Origin: Lepas anatifera
Lineage: Eukaryota; Arthropoda; Thecostraca; Lepadidae
Direction: 5' to 3'
Assembly: GCA_034440635.1 (NCBI GenBank)
Contig: JAOTON010001351.1
Location: 1,656,001 to 1,720,000 of the forward strand
Length of the DNA stretch: 64,000 bases
The notes under the pieces were generated by a model. The model searched no databases. It was not told the origin of the DNA and was given only the letters and a program-made list of their open reading frames with translations. The position numbers and the translations under genes are program-made. Positions 46,583 through 59,360 of the stretch are shown here, piece after piece. The first letter of the stretch is position 1; the number at the start of each line of letters is the position of its first letter.

Positions 46583-47336
46583 GTACATTGTGGCCCCGTA
46601 TGGACGTGCGTGTGTGTATTGTACATTGTGGCCCCGTATGGACGTGCGTGTGTGTATTGTACATTGTGGCCCCGTATGGACGTGCGTGTGTGTATTGTAC
46701 ATTGTGGCCCCGTATGGACGTGGGTGTGTGTATTGTACATTGTGGCCCCGTATGGACGTGCGTGTGTGTATGTACATTGTGGCCCCGTATGGACGTGCGT
46801 GTGTGTATGTACATTGTGGCCCCGTATGGACGTGCGTGTGTGTATTGTACATTGTGGCCCCGTATGGACGTGCGTGTGTGTATTGTACATTGTGGCCCCG
46901 TATGGACGTGCGTGTGTGTATGTACATTGTGGCCCCGTATGGACGTGCGTGTGTGTATGTACATTGTGGCCCCGTATGGACGTGCGTGTGTGTATTGTAC
47001 ATTGTGGCCCCGTATGGACGTGCGTGTGTGTATTGTACATTGTGGCCCCGTATGGACGTGCGTGTGTGTATGTACATTGTGGCCCCGTATGGACGTGCGT
47101 GTGTGTATGTACATTGTGGCCCCGTATGGACGTGCGTGTGTGTATTGTACATTGTGGCCCCGTATGGACGTGCGTGTGTGTAATGTACATTGTGGCCCCG
47201 TATGGACGTGCGTGTGTGTATTGTACATTGTGGCCCCGTATGGACGTGCGTGTGTGTATTGTACATTGTGGCCCCGTATGGACGTGCGTGTGTGTATGTA
47301 CATTGTGGCCCCGTATGGACGTGCGTATGTGTATGC
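46583..47336. repeat. 37/38-bp minisatellite with higher-order pattern
   Basis: Twenty near-identical copies of a unit beginning GTACATTGTGGCCCCGTATG, 37 or 38 bp long depending on a TAT/TATT junction. Unit lengths follow 38,38,37,37 blocks over most of the array, so a four-unit 150-bp superunit has been amplified. As 150 is a multiple of three, long frames stay open on both strands (up to 292 codons); they encode monotonous repeats and are not genes. It starts directly at the LINE 3' end. Confidence 0.95.
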
Positions 47337-47468
47337 ATTAGGGTGCGCGTCACATTTTTTCTCGAAATCAAAACTTGTATCACGCGCTTTTGGACGGTAG
47401 ACACAAATATAAGGATAATCCTTTAAAAAACGACATTTTCCCGAATCTAATCATTGGATTTTCGCTTC

Positions 47469-48497
47469 TTAACCCCCTAGTAGGCCAGAAAGTTGCTAAC
47501 TAACCCCCGTTACAGATTTTTCGTCGTCACGGAGAAACGGTGGCGCCAGGCGCCACCGTACTTGGCACAGCTTAGCATGAATCAATTCCGCAACTTCCCC
47601 TAAAAATTTAAGCTCAGGTCATCTCGGGCCAGGTCACCGGGTCAGGTCAAGTGACCTCACTTCAAAAAATGTTTGGGATTACACAACTCGGAGCAGGGTT
47701 AATCTATCAATGTGAAACCCATATCGTATCATGGGCTCACCGGGGGCTACAAACTATGTTCCAGTCTTTTGTATATTGTTAACGTAAGGTCAGGTACGAG
47801 TCATGACCTCTCCATTGGAAATACATGGGAAAAGCGCAAATTTGCCAAAAAATGTTATTCTTCTGTATAAAAAGCTTATAAGGACTCCTTATTCTCGGGA
47901 TTTAAGTATCACAGGCCACTTGCAAGGTTCATTTTGCAAGTTTTGACCTGTGACCTCTAAGAAGTCATTTGGCCTTACTTAGCACGTTTTGAGACTTATG
48001 GCAATAACTGCGGAGCAAATTGCAATAGAGCTCTCATTTGGATACCACTATGGTTGCTTTGTCATTACGAGTCGAGTGATATACATATTGACTATGTTTA
48101 GTTAGATGATGACCTTGACCTGACCCTAGTTATGCCATTTTCATACTTTGATCCAGTATGGTAATATCATATATCTTTCGAATCACCATGAAGAGAGGAA
48201 TCGAATGACGTTTAAATTTTGGCTTTAGCTTAAATCACTCAAACGCTAGAGTAAAAAGTGTCCTAAATTGTACTTTTTACCTTTAATGACCTCAACATTA
48301 CTCTAAGCTAAAAAATGTTATGGGTAGAGTTTTCTTAATCAGCTCAATGGTCTACCCATTCTCGCACTTTTTCGCTACCTCACTCAGGAGCCGAGTTCGC
48401 TGGGGGGGGTGGCAGCCCTAGCCCACCTTGTCAAAATTGGTGGCGGGGTTGCCTAGTGGCTTCGCTGCCAGTCTTCAGATCGGAAAGCATGGATTAA
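47469..48497 (+). mobile_element. TTAA-terminated AGGTCA-rich element
   Basis: TTAACCCCCTAGTAGGCC at the left, GGATTAACGG at the right. It holds the hairpin ACGGTGGCGCC-A-GGCGCCACCGT (47537-47559), CTCGGGCCAGGTCACC, GTAAGGTCAGGTACGAG and GACCTTGACCTGACCC. No ORF. Confidence 0.65.
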
Positions 48498-49468
48498 CGG
48501 CCCCCCACATGATGGCCCCCCCACATTTCAACCGGTTCCTATGCCCCTGCACCGCTGAATGAAAATCAAGTAAATGAAAAATGATTTCTCTACTACAAAA
48601 ACGTTATGAACCTCAAGCTTCTGGCTTTACTTTAGAAAACTCAGTTACAGTCAGTGTTTGGGCCGAGTAAGAAAATAACGTTCGACAGACAGATGCATGA
48701 TAAATTAACACCAACATTTAAGGAAACGTGCACAATATTCTTGTTGTTGCAACATAACCGCCTCGGACATCTGTATGGATATATTTCATGTGTTCTCGTC
48801 TTCTGTCGTATCTTCGCAGCCTATTTTCCGCCCGATTTTCCGCTGCGACTATGATTTTGGAAGCCGCTTGGGACAAGAAGTGTCGGAGCGGCGCTTTTAG
48901 AAATTCCATCCACTGCACTGTGCGGCGGGGCGGGACAAAAGTCGCATGCTGACCAATTTTTTACTTTGATGAAACTAGTGAAAGTGGCTATTTCTGATAA
49001 CTGCAATACCCCTGGCATGCATAACAGCTACTTTTGATGTATTTTCGATAGTTGTTTCTAAGTTATTGCACTTTGAATCAGCCCCCGCCTATGACCGTGT
49101 TTTTTCCAGGTAAAATGTAGATAAAAATATGTTTGTAATAGCGACGTCGTTGGGCGACACAAACGATTTCAACAGTGTCGATGATACACTTGGACCAGGA
49201 GAGCATTCTGACAAATATTGGGGAACCTGTCTCTTCTTTCCGTGGTAAGAGGGGCAATTATTTAAGGACATACACAGAAACACGAGGGAAACTGAAAAAA
49301 TAGTACTCCAATTTCATTTTTGGACAAGATTCAATCAGATTCAAAAGCTGGGTAGCATGGTATTATAGCACGATCTTTCTGCTATCCTGCGGTTTCAAAA
49401 TATTCTGCGTCCAGCTGCGTTTTTCTATATTTTATACTTATTCCGAATCTTGTGGTTCACCTTTTTCA
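48498..49468. other. No recognisable gene
   Basis: Unassigned. Short frames on both strands at 48654-49018 have no motif. Confidence 0.35.
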
Positions 49469-49469
49469 G

Positions 49470-50190
49470 AAACCTTCACCCGCCTCGACCTCTTGGATGG
49501 GCTCCTAAACACCTCTCATTGCAAGTGCATTCGAACCGTGAGCCTAGAGGATGTCTTAAAAATATTTCTCTGGCTTCAGGTTACCATCTGCTGCGATGCA
49601 GTCCCTCTAAAAATTAAAAACTTCGGGGCAAATTTAAGGAAACGTTGGGAAAGAGTATCCCGTTCACGGGCACGCATGGTTTCCAGCCAGGCTGCGTGGC
49701 TCTCTGAGCCTGTTAAACCTCAAGAGTGTCTCCCCTCACCCACCATCACCATCTGAGACGCCAAATTTTCTTGGCCGTTGAAGTCGACTCTGCACGCTCC
49801 AAGAATTGGCGCTCACTACCGCTACGCCGAATGCCCACCGTCGAGCTAGATACAAATATATCTCCTGCAGCCCACTCAAGTAGACATCATCGATGAAGTA
49901 GTCGTCATGGTTTGCCACCAGCTCCACCTGATTTTCTCGACGAGAGGGTGGATATGTTTGTGTCCCTGATATGTTATCCCTGGGCCTGGATGACGCCAAT
50001 TCTTCCCAAAATCATCCTTCATCGGCAAGCCATTATTGAAGCAACTCCTATGCTCCTCGGAGTCATGACTGAAGAGTCCCTGGAAGCACAGACGAAAGAT
50101 GTTTGGTACCTACACAAACACCACTGCAGGAAGATTGCACTAGCTGATATTCCCAATATCTTACGGAGTCTTCAGGTCATGTAAGATCCC
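49470..50190 (+). pseudogene. Remnant of a multicopy invertebrate repeat-linked protein
   Basis: 49470-49756 reads TFTRLDLLDGLLNTSHCKCI then KNFGANLRKRWERVSRSRAR. A frame change leads to 49912-50184, with ILPKIILHRQAIIEATPMLL and MTEESLEAQTKDVWYLHKHH followed by CRKIALADIPNILRSLQ. The latter resembles, from memory, a conserved segment of an uncharacterised protein found in many copies in arthropods (pattern LSEEAxEARNKD...H.RK). The first part begins right after a TTTTTCAG acceptor-like site, so a spliced origin cannot be excluded. Lack of a continuous frame makes a decayed copy more likely. Confidence 0.4.
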
Positions 50191-50329
50191 GTGATTGCCC
50201 CAATCAGAAAATGAAGGCGGGCGAAGTCGAAGTCATGACCAATGTGCCTCCCATTTGCACGCTCAGGAGCTCCGCTAGACTCTTCGGACGAGGACTAAAA
50301 GGATGGTGTACCACGGTGAACGATTGATG

Positions 50330-50395
50330 ATGATTAGGATGATGCTGCTGATAATGACGCTGATGATGATGATGATGATGATGTTGATGGTGAGG
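50330..50395. repeat. (GAT)n microsatellite
   Basis: Imperfect GAT/GCT triplets, densest in a run of GATGATGATGATGATGATG near 50361. Confidence 0.85.
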
Positions 50396-51670
<1,275 letters not shown>

Positions 51671-51675
51671 CAGCA

Positions 51676-51704
51676 AAGCTGGGTTCGAGTCCCAGACCAA
51701 CCAC
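51676..51704 (+). repeat. tRNA T-arm-like segment (possible SINE or tRNA fragment)
   Basis: CTGGGTTCGAGTCCCAG forms a perfect T-arm and contains a consensus pol III B box, GGTTCGAGTCC. It is followed by ACCAACCA. No A box, anticodon arm or matching 5' acceptor strand is visible upstream, so a whole tRNA is excluded. Confidence 0.4.
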
Positions 51705-52226
51705 TGCGGCCAACAGTGTAAAACGCCTGATTTACTTCCCTGCAAACACTTTGCTGATACATCTTCGGGACAATGAAACACAATTGAAGTCAAAGGTCAG
51801 TGCAAACCCTGGGATCTGATTCATTAAATTTCCGTCCGGCATTTTTCTTTTCTTTTCTCGAATGCATATGTCTCAATCTAAAAAGATGCAATTCGATGTT
51901 TTTAGCTTCTTCGCTGGGAGTCGAATTTTTACTGCGGTCTGATATAATTTTTTAAAGGAAAATTAGCCTGACTTCAGCAAAACCAAAGACGGCCAGTGTC
52001 AGAGATTGACCTTTTAGAGAATACGATGCAATGCCAAATGGAATTTCTGCACAGGTCAATCAGGCCCGTACATAGCAGAGTCACAGATTGCGTTCAAGTT
52101 TCGTCCATTGGGTTGCCAGGAACGTGGAATCCTGATCTGAGATTATCTTTTTCTTCAGACGTACGGCTGCGGAGCTATAGCTTGAAGAAAATCGTGAAAA
52201 TCGCCGATTTCGTCAAAACATGGTGA
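51705..52226. other. No recognisable gene
   Basis: Unassigned sequence up to the large foldback element. Confidence 0.35.
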
Positions 52227-53427
52227 TATATGTGACAGGGGCGCTGGGGTCGCGGGGCGCGTCGCTCGGTGCGAGTCGGTCTGTGTCGTCGCCGCTGATG
52301 TGGTTTGTTGTTCGAGCCGACCTCTCGGTGGTCCGCTGTGGCGGCTGCTCGTGGCCGTGACCCGCTCGCTTACGATGGCGGCGACGTCGCAACCGCTCCC
52401 AGCATCACACTAAATTTTATTAGAGAGAGGTCGTGCTCGTCGCGTGCGCGGTCGGGTGGCGGGCCGAGTTGACGGTGGGAAGTGGACAATGTCGGCTAGC
52501 TTGGCCGAGCCCTCCGGACGGGCGAGCCTGTGTCCCGACACTCCCACTCAACACCGTTTGGTTCCAGGAAGGGAATACAGCTAGTGCCGAGCTTTGTAGC
52601 CCTCCCTGGTAGCAGGGGTCCCACCCGCCTCTCACGATTTTGGGGGCCCGTTTACCACCCGTCCGCCAAGTATTACCCGCATAGAAGCGGCACCGAAACC
52701 GTCAATCCTCTCCCCGCCCCTTTAAGTGCCCGCTAACTCGCTTATTTCCCTCGGACCTATCATCATAAGTTTACACCCCCCTTTTTCCATAGCTACATTA
52801 ACTACTTGCCCTTTCGTACCCTCCTATCGTGGTTCTCTGAGCTGCACTGACTTCTCGCCTCAAACATCGTCTATCTCGGTGGGTAAGTTCCACGTACCAG
52901 GGGTCCAGTCTCTCTGGGAGCGGATTTGTTTTGCCTACGCCAGCACTTTTTCAGCTTCGTTAACCCCTAAATCAGTCCCCTATCTTAATCTTAATCCTCC
53001 CCTTTTTTCTGTCACGTCACCCGTTCCGGCGTGTGCTCTCACTGTCAGATCCGGAACGAATGCCCTCAGTAAACATTCTCACCACCGGGGCCTTACGCTA
53101 AGCATGCACTCACAAATCACCTTGACCTAGGGCCATTCTTTCTTGCGCCTCTCACTTGTTCTAAAAATTCTGAGTCCCTCCCCAATTTCATATCCTTCCC
53201 GATGTTTCCGAGATCTGAAGGCCAGAGCCCCGTCGGCCAACGCGAGCGGTATTTAGAAGGTTACACTCCTCCTGGCCGTGATCGTGATAGGGTCTTGTTT
53301 ATTCGTGAAAGGGCGTGCATCGAGGACGACAGATTCGGCCCCATCTAAGCCCCATCAACCAATTAGGCCGGGCTGGACATCTCCCCGGCAGAAAGAAGTG
53401 GGCGAATTCACCTGGGGCTATGATCAC

Positions 53428-54720
53428 AGCGCACGTTTCGGCGCCTCCATGACCCCCAGGAAGAGGAGAGTCAGGCCGGCTCTCCTCTTCCTGGGGGTCA
53501 CGGAGGCGCCGAAACGTGCACTGTGATTGCCCTTGAACCGACCTTCACTCTACATCACCTCGCCCGCCCGTCTTAGTAACCCGGCACTATCCTTCTAGCC
53601 TTCGGGCCCATTGGCTCCCGAAAGAGAGTCAGGACGGCTCTCCTCTTCCCTGGGGGTCACGGAGGCGCCGAAACGTGCACTGTGATTGCCCTTGAACCGA
53701 CCTTCACTTTACATCACCTCGCCCGCCTGTCTTAGCAACCCGGTACTATCCTTCTAGCCTTCGGGCCCATAGGCCCCAAAAGAGAGTCAGGCCGGCTCTC
53801 CTCTTCCTGGGGGTCACGGAGGCACCGAAACGTGCACTGTGATTGCCCTTGAACCGACCTTCACTCTACATCACCTCACCCGCCTGTCTTAGAAACCCAG
53901 TACTATCCTTCTAGCCTTCGAGCGCATTGCCTCCCGAAAGAGAGTCAGGACGGCTCTCCTCTTCCTGGGGGTCACGGAGGCGCCGAAACGTGCACTGTGA
54001 TTGCCCTTGAACCGACCTTTACTCTACATCACCTCGCCCGCCCGTCTCAGTAACCCGGCACTGTCCTTCTAGCCTTCGGGCCCATTGGCTCCCGAAAGAG
54101 AGTCAGGACGGCTCTCTTCTTCCTGGGGGTCACGGAGGCGCCGAAACGTGCACTGTGATTGCCCTTGAACCGACCTTCACTCTACATCACCTCACCCGCC
54201 TGTCCTAGCAGCACGGCACTATCCTTCTAGCCTTCGAGACCATTGGCTCCCGAAAGAGAGTCAGGACGGCTCTCCTCTTCCTGGGGGTCACGGAGGTGCC
54301 GAAACGTGCACTGTGATTGCCCTTGAACCGACCTTCACTCTACATCACCTCAACCGCCCGTCTTGGTAACCCGACACTATCCTTCTAGCCTTCGGGACCA
54401 TTGGCTACCGAAAGAGAGTCAGGACGGCTCTCCTCTTCCCGGGGGTCGCGGAGGCGCCGAAACGTGCACTGTGATTGCCCTTGAACCGACCTTCATTCTA
54501 CATCACTTCTCCCGCCCGTCTTAGTAACCCGGTACTATCCTTCTAGCCTTCGGGCCCATTGGCTCCCGGAAGAGGGTTATGGCGACTCTCCTCTTCCTGG
54601 GGGTCACGGAGGCGCCGAAACGTGCACTGTGATTGCCCTTGAACCGACATTCACTCTACATTACTTCACCCGCCCATCTTACTAACCCGGTGCTATCTTT
54701 CTAGCCTTCGAGCCTACGGG
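53428..54720. repeat. 158-bp satellite array inside the foldback element
   Basis: Eight copies, spaced 157-159 bp (landmark CGTGCACTGTGATTGCCC at about 53515, 53674, 53831, 53989, 54147, 54305, 54463, 54621). Each holds GGACGGCTCTCCTCTTCC, CACGGAGGCGCCGAAACG and CCTTCTAGCCTTCG. The first copy is preceded by its own inverted half-unit (53430-53470), forming a roughly 40-bp-arm hairpin. Confidence 0.95.
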
Positions 54721-55564
54721 CTCCCTCTGGCTACGCTGTCCGCTGCCGGAACCTTCTGGTCTGAACCACGGAGCACCGATCGCACAAAAAAGGGAACGTG
54801 GGACGTCGGAGATTGATGTCAGTCGTTTTGTTACACACTTACCAGGCCGAAACGAGGAAGATAAGAGGATCAGGCGGGCTCCGCCGTAACGGAGGAAGTT
54901 TTTTTCGTGACGGGGGTACGCTGTCAATTGTCAATTTGTGGGATAGCCTAGCCGGAAAGGGCGTGGCAGGCGTCGACTCATGGCTCTGGATGGGTCATGG
55001 AGGAGCCGACGTGAGGGACGGGCGGTCAGTGTGGGACTCGTGGGCGGGTAAGGTCCGAGGGAGGACCGAGCCTAGGGAGGCTCCACCACGCTAGGAAGTT
55101 GTTTGCGAGTAGACTAGGGCGTGAACGCCCGGAGGCTAGTAAAATTAAAAGCCGGAACACGGTCATTCCGGTGGTCCCATGTCCGTGACCTCCAAGCCCT
55201 ACGGGCAACGGCTCAGCGACGCACCCACTAGCATGGTCCGTGCAGGCGGGATTTGACGCAGCCAGCGTCTAGTAAGTTTCTGTTTAGGGAGAAAATGAGG
55301 CGGGAAGGAGGAGCACTGGATCATCGGGGAAGGGCGGAGCCGAGTTACCTCCTGTTGGGCTCTAGCCAAGCCCTGGGAGCTGCGGCCGCCGGTGTGGGTG
55401 CGCGTGAGTAACTGGCGGTGGGTGAGTGACAGGCCATAGAACGAGGAAAGTTTGGTGCCTTAGAGCGGCCTGCAGGTAGCGGGTCGTACCGGTCTGACCG
55501 ACTGGGGATCCTACCACTCGCGCCCCTCCATCGGTTGCGCCCGCAAACGGTAGCAAAGCGTAAG
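54721..55564. other. Unique centre of the foldback element
   Basis: GC-rich, with frames on both strands and no recognised domain. It lies between the satellite array and the right arm. Confidence 0.5.
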
Positions 55565-56759
55565 CATAGCCCCAGGTGAATTCGCCCACTTCTTTCTGCC
55601 GGGGGGATGTGCAGCCCGGCCTAATTGGTTGATGAGGCTTAGATGGGGCCGAATCGGTCATCCTCGATGCACACGCCCTTTCACGAATAAATAAGACCCT
55701 ACCACGATCACTGATAGGAGTGTAACGTTCTAAATACCGCTCGCGTTGGGCGACGGGGCTCTAGCCGTCAGATCTCGGAAACATCGGGAGGGATATGAAA
55801 TTGTGGAGGGACTCAGAATTTTTAGAACAAGCGAGAAGCGCGAGAAAGAATGGCCCTAGGTCAAGGTGATTTGTGAGTGCATGCTTAGCGTAAGGCCCCG
55901 GTGGTGAGAATGTTTACTGAGGGAATTCATTCCGGATCTGACAGTGAGAGCACACGCCGGAACGGGTGACGTGACAGAAAAAAGGGGAGGATTAAGATTA
56001 AGATAGGGGACTGATTTAGGGATTAACGAAGCTGAAAAGTGCTGGCGTAGGCAAAACAAATCCGCTCCCAGAGAGACTGGACCCCTGGTACGTGGAACTT
56101 ACCCACCGAGATAGACGATGTTTGAGGCGAGAAGTCAGTGGCAGCTCAGAGAACCACGATAGGAGGGTACGAAAGGGCAAGTAGTTAATGTAGCTATGGA
56201 AAAAGAGGGGGTGTAAACTTATGATGATAGGTCCGAGGGAAATAAGAGAGTAGCGGGCACTTAAAGGGGCGGGGAGAGGATTGACGGTTTCGGTGCCGCT
56301 TCTATGCGGGTAATACTTGGCGTACGGGTGGTAAACGGGCCCCCAAAATCGTGAGAGGCGGGTGGGACCCCTGCTACCAGGGAGGGCTACAAAGCTCGGC
56401 ACTAGCTGTATTCCCTTCCTGGAACCAAAGGGTGTTGAGTGGGAGTGTCGGGACACAGGCTCGCCCGTCCGGAGGACTCGGCCAAGCTAGCCGACATTGT
56501 CCACTTCCCACCGTCAACTCGGCCCGCCACCCGACTGCGCACGCGACAAGCACGACCTCTCTCTAATAAAATTTAGTGTGATGCTGGGAGCGGGCGCGAC
56601 GTCGCCGCCATCGTGAGCGAGCGGGTCACGGCCACGAGCAGCCGCCACAGCGGACCACCGAGAGGTCGGCCCGAACAACAAACCACATCAGCGGCGACGA
56701 CACAGCCCGACTCGCACCGAGCGACGCGCCCCGCGAACCCAGCGCCCCCGTCACATATA

Positions 56760-57590
56760 CAACGATTACTTTCGGCGTTAACTTTCATTTCATAGCATCA
56801 AATGATACAGGGTTGGATTGAACATATAAGAACCAAAGTTGGAACATCTAGTTTTTATTCAGAACACTGAACATTTTTTAGAGATGCTTTGATCATTTTT
56901 CCAAAGATTTTTCGGAAGTGTGACCAGTAATTCACGTTAAAGGTATCAAAGCAAAAATGTGGACCTATATCTACTCTGTTTCGTGAAGTCAATCATTTCT
57001 TGCGTTCTAGAATTTATCAATGTGTAATCAGTCATAGAATGACGCCATGCGCGGAAATCGGGCGCCCGGCCGTCGTCGGCGCGGCCGCCGGTGCGTGGGC
57101 ACGGACAGTTAATTGACTCGGGTGCGTGTGAATTCTTGGAAGCGTGATAAAAGGTGGGAAACAAAAGCAGAAAAAACACATGTTCAATAAAAGGGTGAAA
57201 TCAATACAATTTTTATTCGGTTAAGGGTTACTTGCCATATCTTCACGTTGCCGACAAAATCCATTAGGGATTTGAGACATACATAGATTTTGATTTTGAA
57301 AATCTCGGCGCAAAATATAGTATATAATCTAACTATCTAACTATCTCGGCGCAATCGCCGTCTCTTCAGCTCAGATGTGTCTCTGTAGCAGGAGTGTGTG
57401 TATTGGGGTTTTAGGGCGCTTTCAGCGTCTTGGCCATTTCGCGCCCATCATTACAGGAAATTCTCAAATGTTAATATTATATTAGATTTCAACTATATAC
57501 GGTCAGCAAAAGCTCCTTAGAAAGAGGCTAGCATAAGTCATTGTTTAGCAAGAACAGCAGCTTAAAAAAACTAATGTGCCGAGATTCTAC
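56760..57590. other. No recognisable gene
   Basis: AT-rich unassigned sequence. Confidence 0.35.
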
Positions 57591-58337
57591 CTAAGTTTCC
57601 CAGCTTCTTCCGTCATACATTTCTGATACGCACCAAGCCGTGCGTGCATCCCATGCTTGTGGTGGTCTCTCCGTTCGCTCGGGATATCCGAGACCCTTGG
57701 GCGGAGAGCGGCGAACGAAAGTTGTGTTTCTGTTTATATATGTTTCCCGGACTCTCGGAACGGAATGCCTCTCATCACTAATAGAAGGGCGTGGCACATC
57801 TTGCCAAACATTTTGGACTTCTCCAAATCTTTCTAAGGACCCCGCTTGCTTTATTTTAATGGGGAACTCTTTTTGCACTCTTGGCACCCATATTTTCTTT
57901 CCCTTTGTGTCACGGAAAAGGAAATCTGGTTTTTGGTGTTTCTTAGTGCCGTGTTGGGGGGATGCCTTTTCTGAGCTTGAACAAGGGGAAAGTCTTCGTT
58001 TCCCTTCACGGGACTCTGAAATTGAGCGACCCATGTCATTTGTTTTTGGTGGCGGTGTTTGTGTCGGCGGTGACGGTGGCGGGTATGGCGGAGGCATGAG
58101 TGCAGAGTCACTATCTGCAGGGGTTGGCAGTAGCGCTGCACTTTGTTCATTTCGTGAACTGCGACCCTTTGGTGGTGCTGAGGCAGAACGTTCCAACTCA
58201 CGTTTCTGCAGTTTTGTGCGCCTCTCTCCTGCTGGAGCAGCATCCCCCGTGTCAGGAACTGGCTGCTCCCCACTTACATCAGGCCCCGTACTCTCCCCAG
58301 AAGGAGAGTACGGGGCTCCTGACAGTTGACGACGCAC
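57591..58337 (-). CDS. Pro-rich open frame of unknown origin, possibly retroelement-derived
   Basis: A 248-codon minus-strand frame. The N-terminal half is Pro/Ser/Arg-rich (EQPVPDTGDAAPAGERRTKL; MPPPYPPPSPPTQTPPPKTN), the C-terminal half is charged (KKIWVPRVQKEFPIK, FGEVQNVWQDVPRPS). No conserved domain or zinc knuckle is recognised. Its start lies in the hairpin that joins it to a LINE on the other strand, with no clear ATG. It might be an inverted 5' piece of the same LINE (twin-priming), a LINE ORF1 or a host exon. Plus-strand frames over the same region are also open, which lowers confidence. Confidence 0.35.
   Translation of the reverse strand: MRRQLSGAPYSPSGESTGPDVSGEQPVPDTGDAAPAGERRTKLQKRELERSASAPPKGRSSRNEQSAALLPTPADSDSALMPPPYPPPSPPTQTPPPKTNDMGRSISESREGKRRLSPCSSSEKASPQHGTKKHQKPDFLFRDTKGKKIWVPRVQKEFPIKIKQAGSLERFGEVQNVWQDVPRPSISDERHSVPRVRETYINRNTTFVRRSPPKGLGYPERTERPPQAWDARTAWCVSEMYDGRSWET
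58283..58316. repeat. 14-bp-stem hairpin at the inversion junction
   Basis: GCCCCGTACTCTCC (58283-58296), loop CCAGAA, GGAGAGTACGGGGC (58303-58316). It lies exactly between the minus-strand Pro-rich frame and the plus-strand LINE frame. Confidence 0.9.
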
Positions 58338-59360
58338 AACGACTCGAGAGACTCCAAAACCGGGCGGCCAGACTTGTGACTTCGACTCTACCCAGGACCC
58401 CGACGGAAAATTTACGACGGGAGCTTGGGTGGTCCTCTCTAAAATCTAGACGCGAGTTACACAAATTAAAGTTCTTTAACCAGCTAAACCGAGGAGCAAC
58501 ACCAAACTACATAAAGAGAATTTTACAAGCAACCAGGGACAACACCATTAGCCGTACTTTACGAAATGCTAGGAATAGAACTCAAATACCATTTAGAACT
58601 TCTAACTACAAGTTTTCATTTCTGCCTAACACAATAAAATTATTAAATAAGCTGCCAGGACATCTCTTAGAAATCCAGTCTGAGACTACATTCAACCATC
58701 ACCTTGAGCGGTATTACAGCCAAAGCAAACCTCCAAAGTACTTTACCTTCGGCTCAAAAATAGATAACTCTCTCTTAACCCACCTGAGGGTGGGTATATC
58801 CAAATTAAACGGCCATTTGCTCACAATTCAAGCCTTGGAATCTCCGTGCTGCGACTGCTGTCACCCTTGCGAGGAAACCGCCCATTTTCTTCTCGATTGC
58901 CCGAAATTCACCCCACAGAGGGAGACTATGATGAATAATATTACACCACTATTGAATATTCCATTCCGAACTATCTACAGAAAATTAAAAATAGACACTC
59001 TCATCTTCGGGCACTCTCTCCTACCTTGCGTTGACCAAGCTGAGGCCCAAGACGGTTTTCAGATACATAAAAACTAGCGGAAGGTTCCGTGGTGAGACCG
59101 AGCGCCGCTGAGCTGGTGGGCCGCTGCGTGGATGACCTGGCTGCCGGTGCCCGGCCGGGCGTGGGACCGTGTGTGGTGGCGTGGGCGGGGACGTCTGACT
59201 GGCGGCGGCATCGTTGTCGTGTACAGTGCTACCCGAGCGGCGTCGTGACTCAAGTGCCTTGGCGCTTTTACGCCTATCGGGGATTCATCTTGATTTACTT
59301 GTTTGTGCAATGTCGGAAAATAAATGTATGTAAAATGTATGTATGTATTTGTCCTGCAAC
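58303..59360 (+). mobile_element. 5'-truncated LINE (C-terminal ORF2 and 3' UTR)
   Basis: From about 58318 to 59077 an intact frame reads DAQRLERLQNRAARLVTSTL, ELGWSSLKSRRELHKLKFFN, FLPNTIKLLNKLPGHLLEI and the zinc-knuckle-like CDCCHPCEETAHFLLDCPKF, the usual C-terminal region after the reverse transcriptase of R1/jockey/CR1-type LINEs. The polymerase itself is absent. A GC-rich 3' UTR follows, with AATAAA at 59319-59324 and a GTATGTAAAATGTATGTATG tail, as in LINEs ending in short tandem repeats. The open frame suggests a young insertion. Confidence 0.85.

Larger units (their letters stand above)
52231..56755. mobile_element. 4.5-kb foldback element with 1.19-kb inverted arms
   Basis: 52231-53422 and 55565-56755 are nearly identical inverted arms, beginning TGTGACAGGGGCGCTGGG and TGTGACGGGGGCGCTGGG. 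TATA lies directly outside both ends (52227-52230 and 56756-56759), compatible with a TA or TATA target duplication. Between the arms are eight 158-bp satellite units and about 850 bp of other sequence. No transposase is visible; frames in the arms occur in mirror image and carry no motif. This architecture matches Foldback-type elements (long arms plus internal tandem repeats). GC content is well above the flanks. High arm identity suggests recent origin or gene conversion. Confidence 0.85.

Noticed and set aside
46526..47426. ORFs up to 292 codons (Thr-His-Arg-rich or Cys-Val-Tyr-rich)
   Set aside because: All are translations of the 37/38-bp minisatellite, open in several frames on both strands at once.
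51676..51704. Complete tRNA gene
   Set aside because: Only the T-arm is present; no A box, anticodon arm or acceptor pairing.
52530..53130. Open frames in the foldback arms (also 56016-56456) as a transposase
   Set aside because: They occur in mirror image in both arms, overlap each other in different frames and show no transposase motif.
52231..53200. Possible rDNA (28S-like) segment, suggested by GC-rich sequence and regularity
   Set aside because: No recognisable conserved rRNA core was found and the region is an inverted arm of a mobile element.
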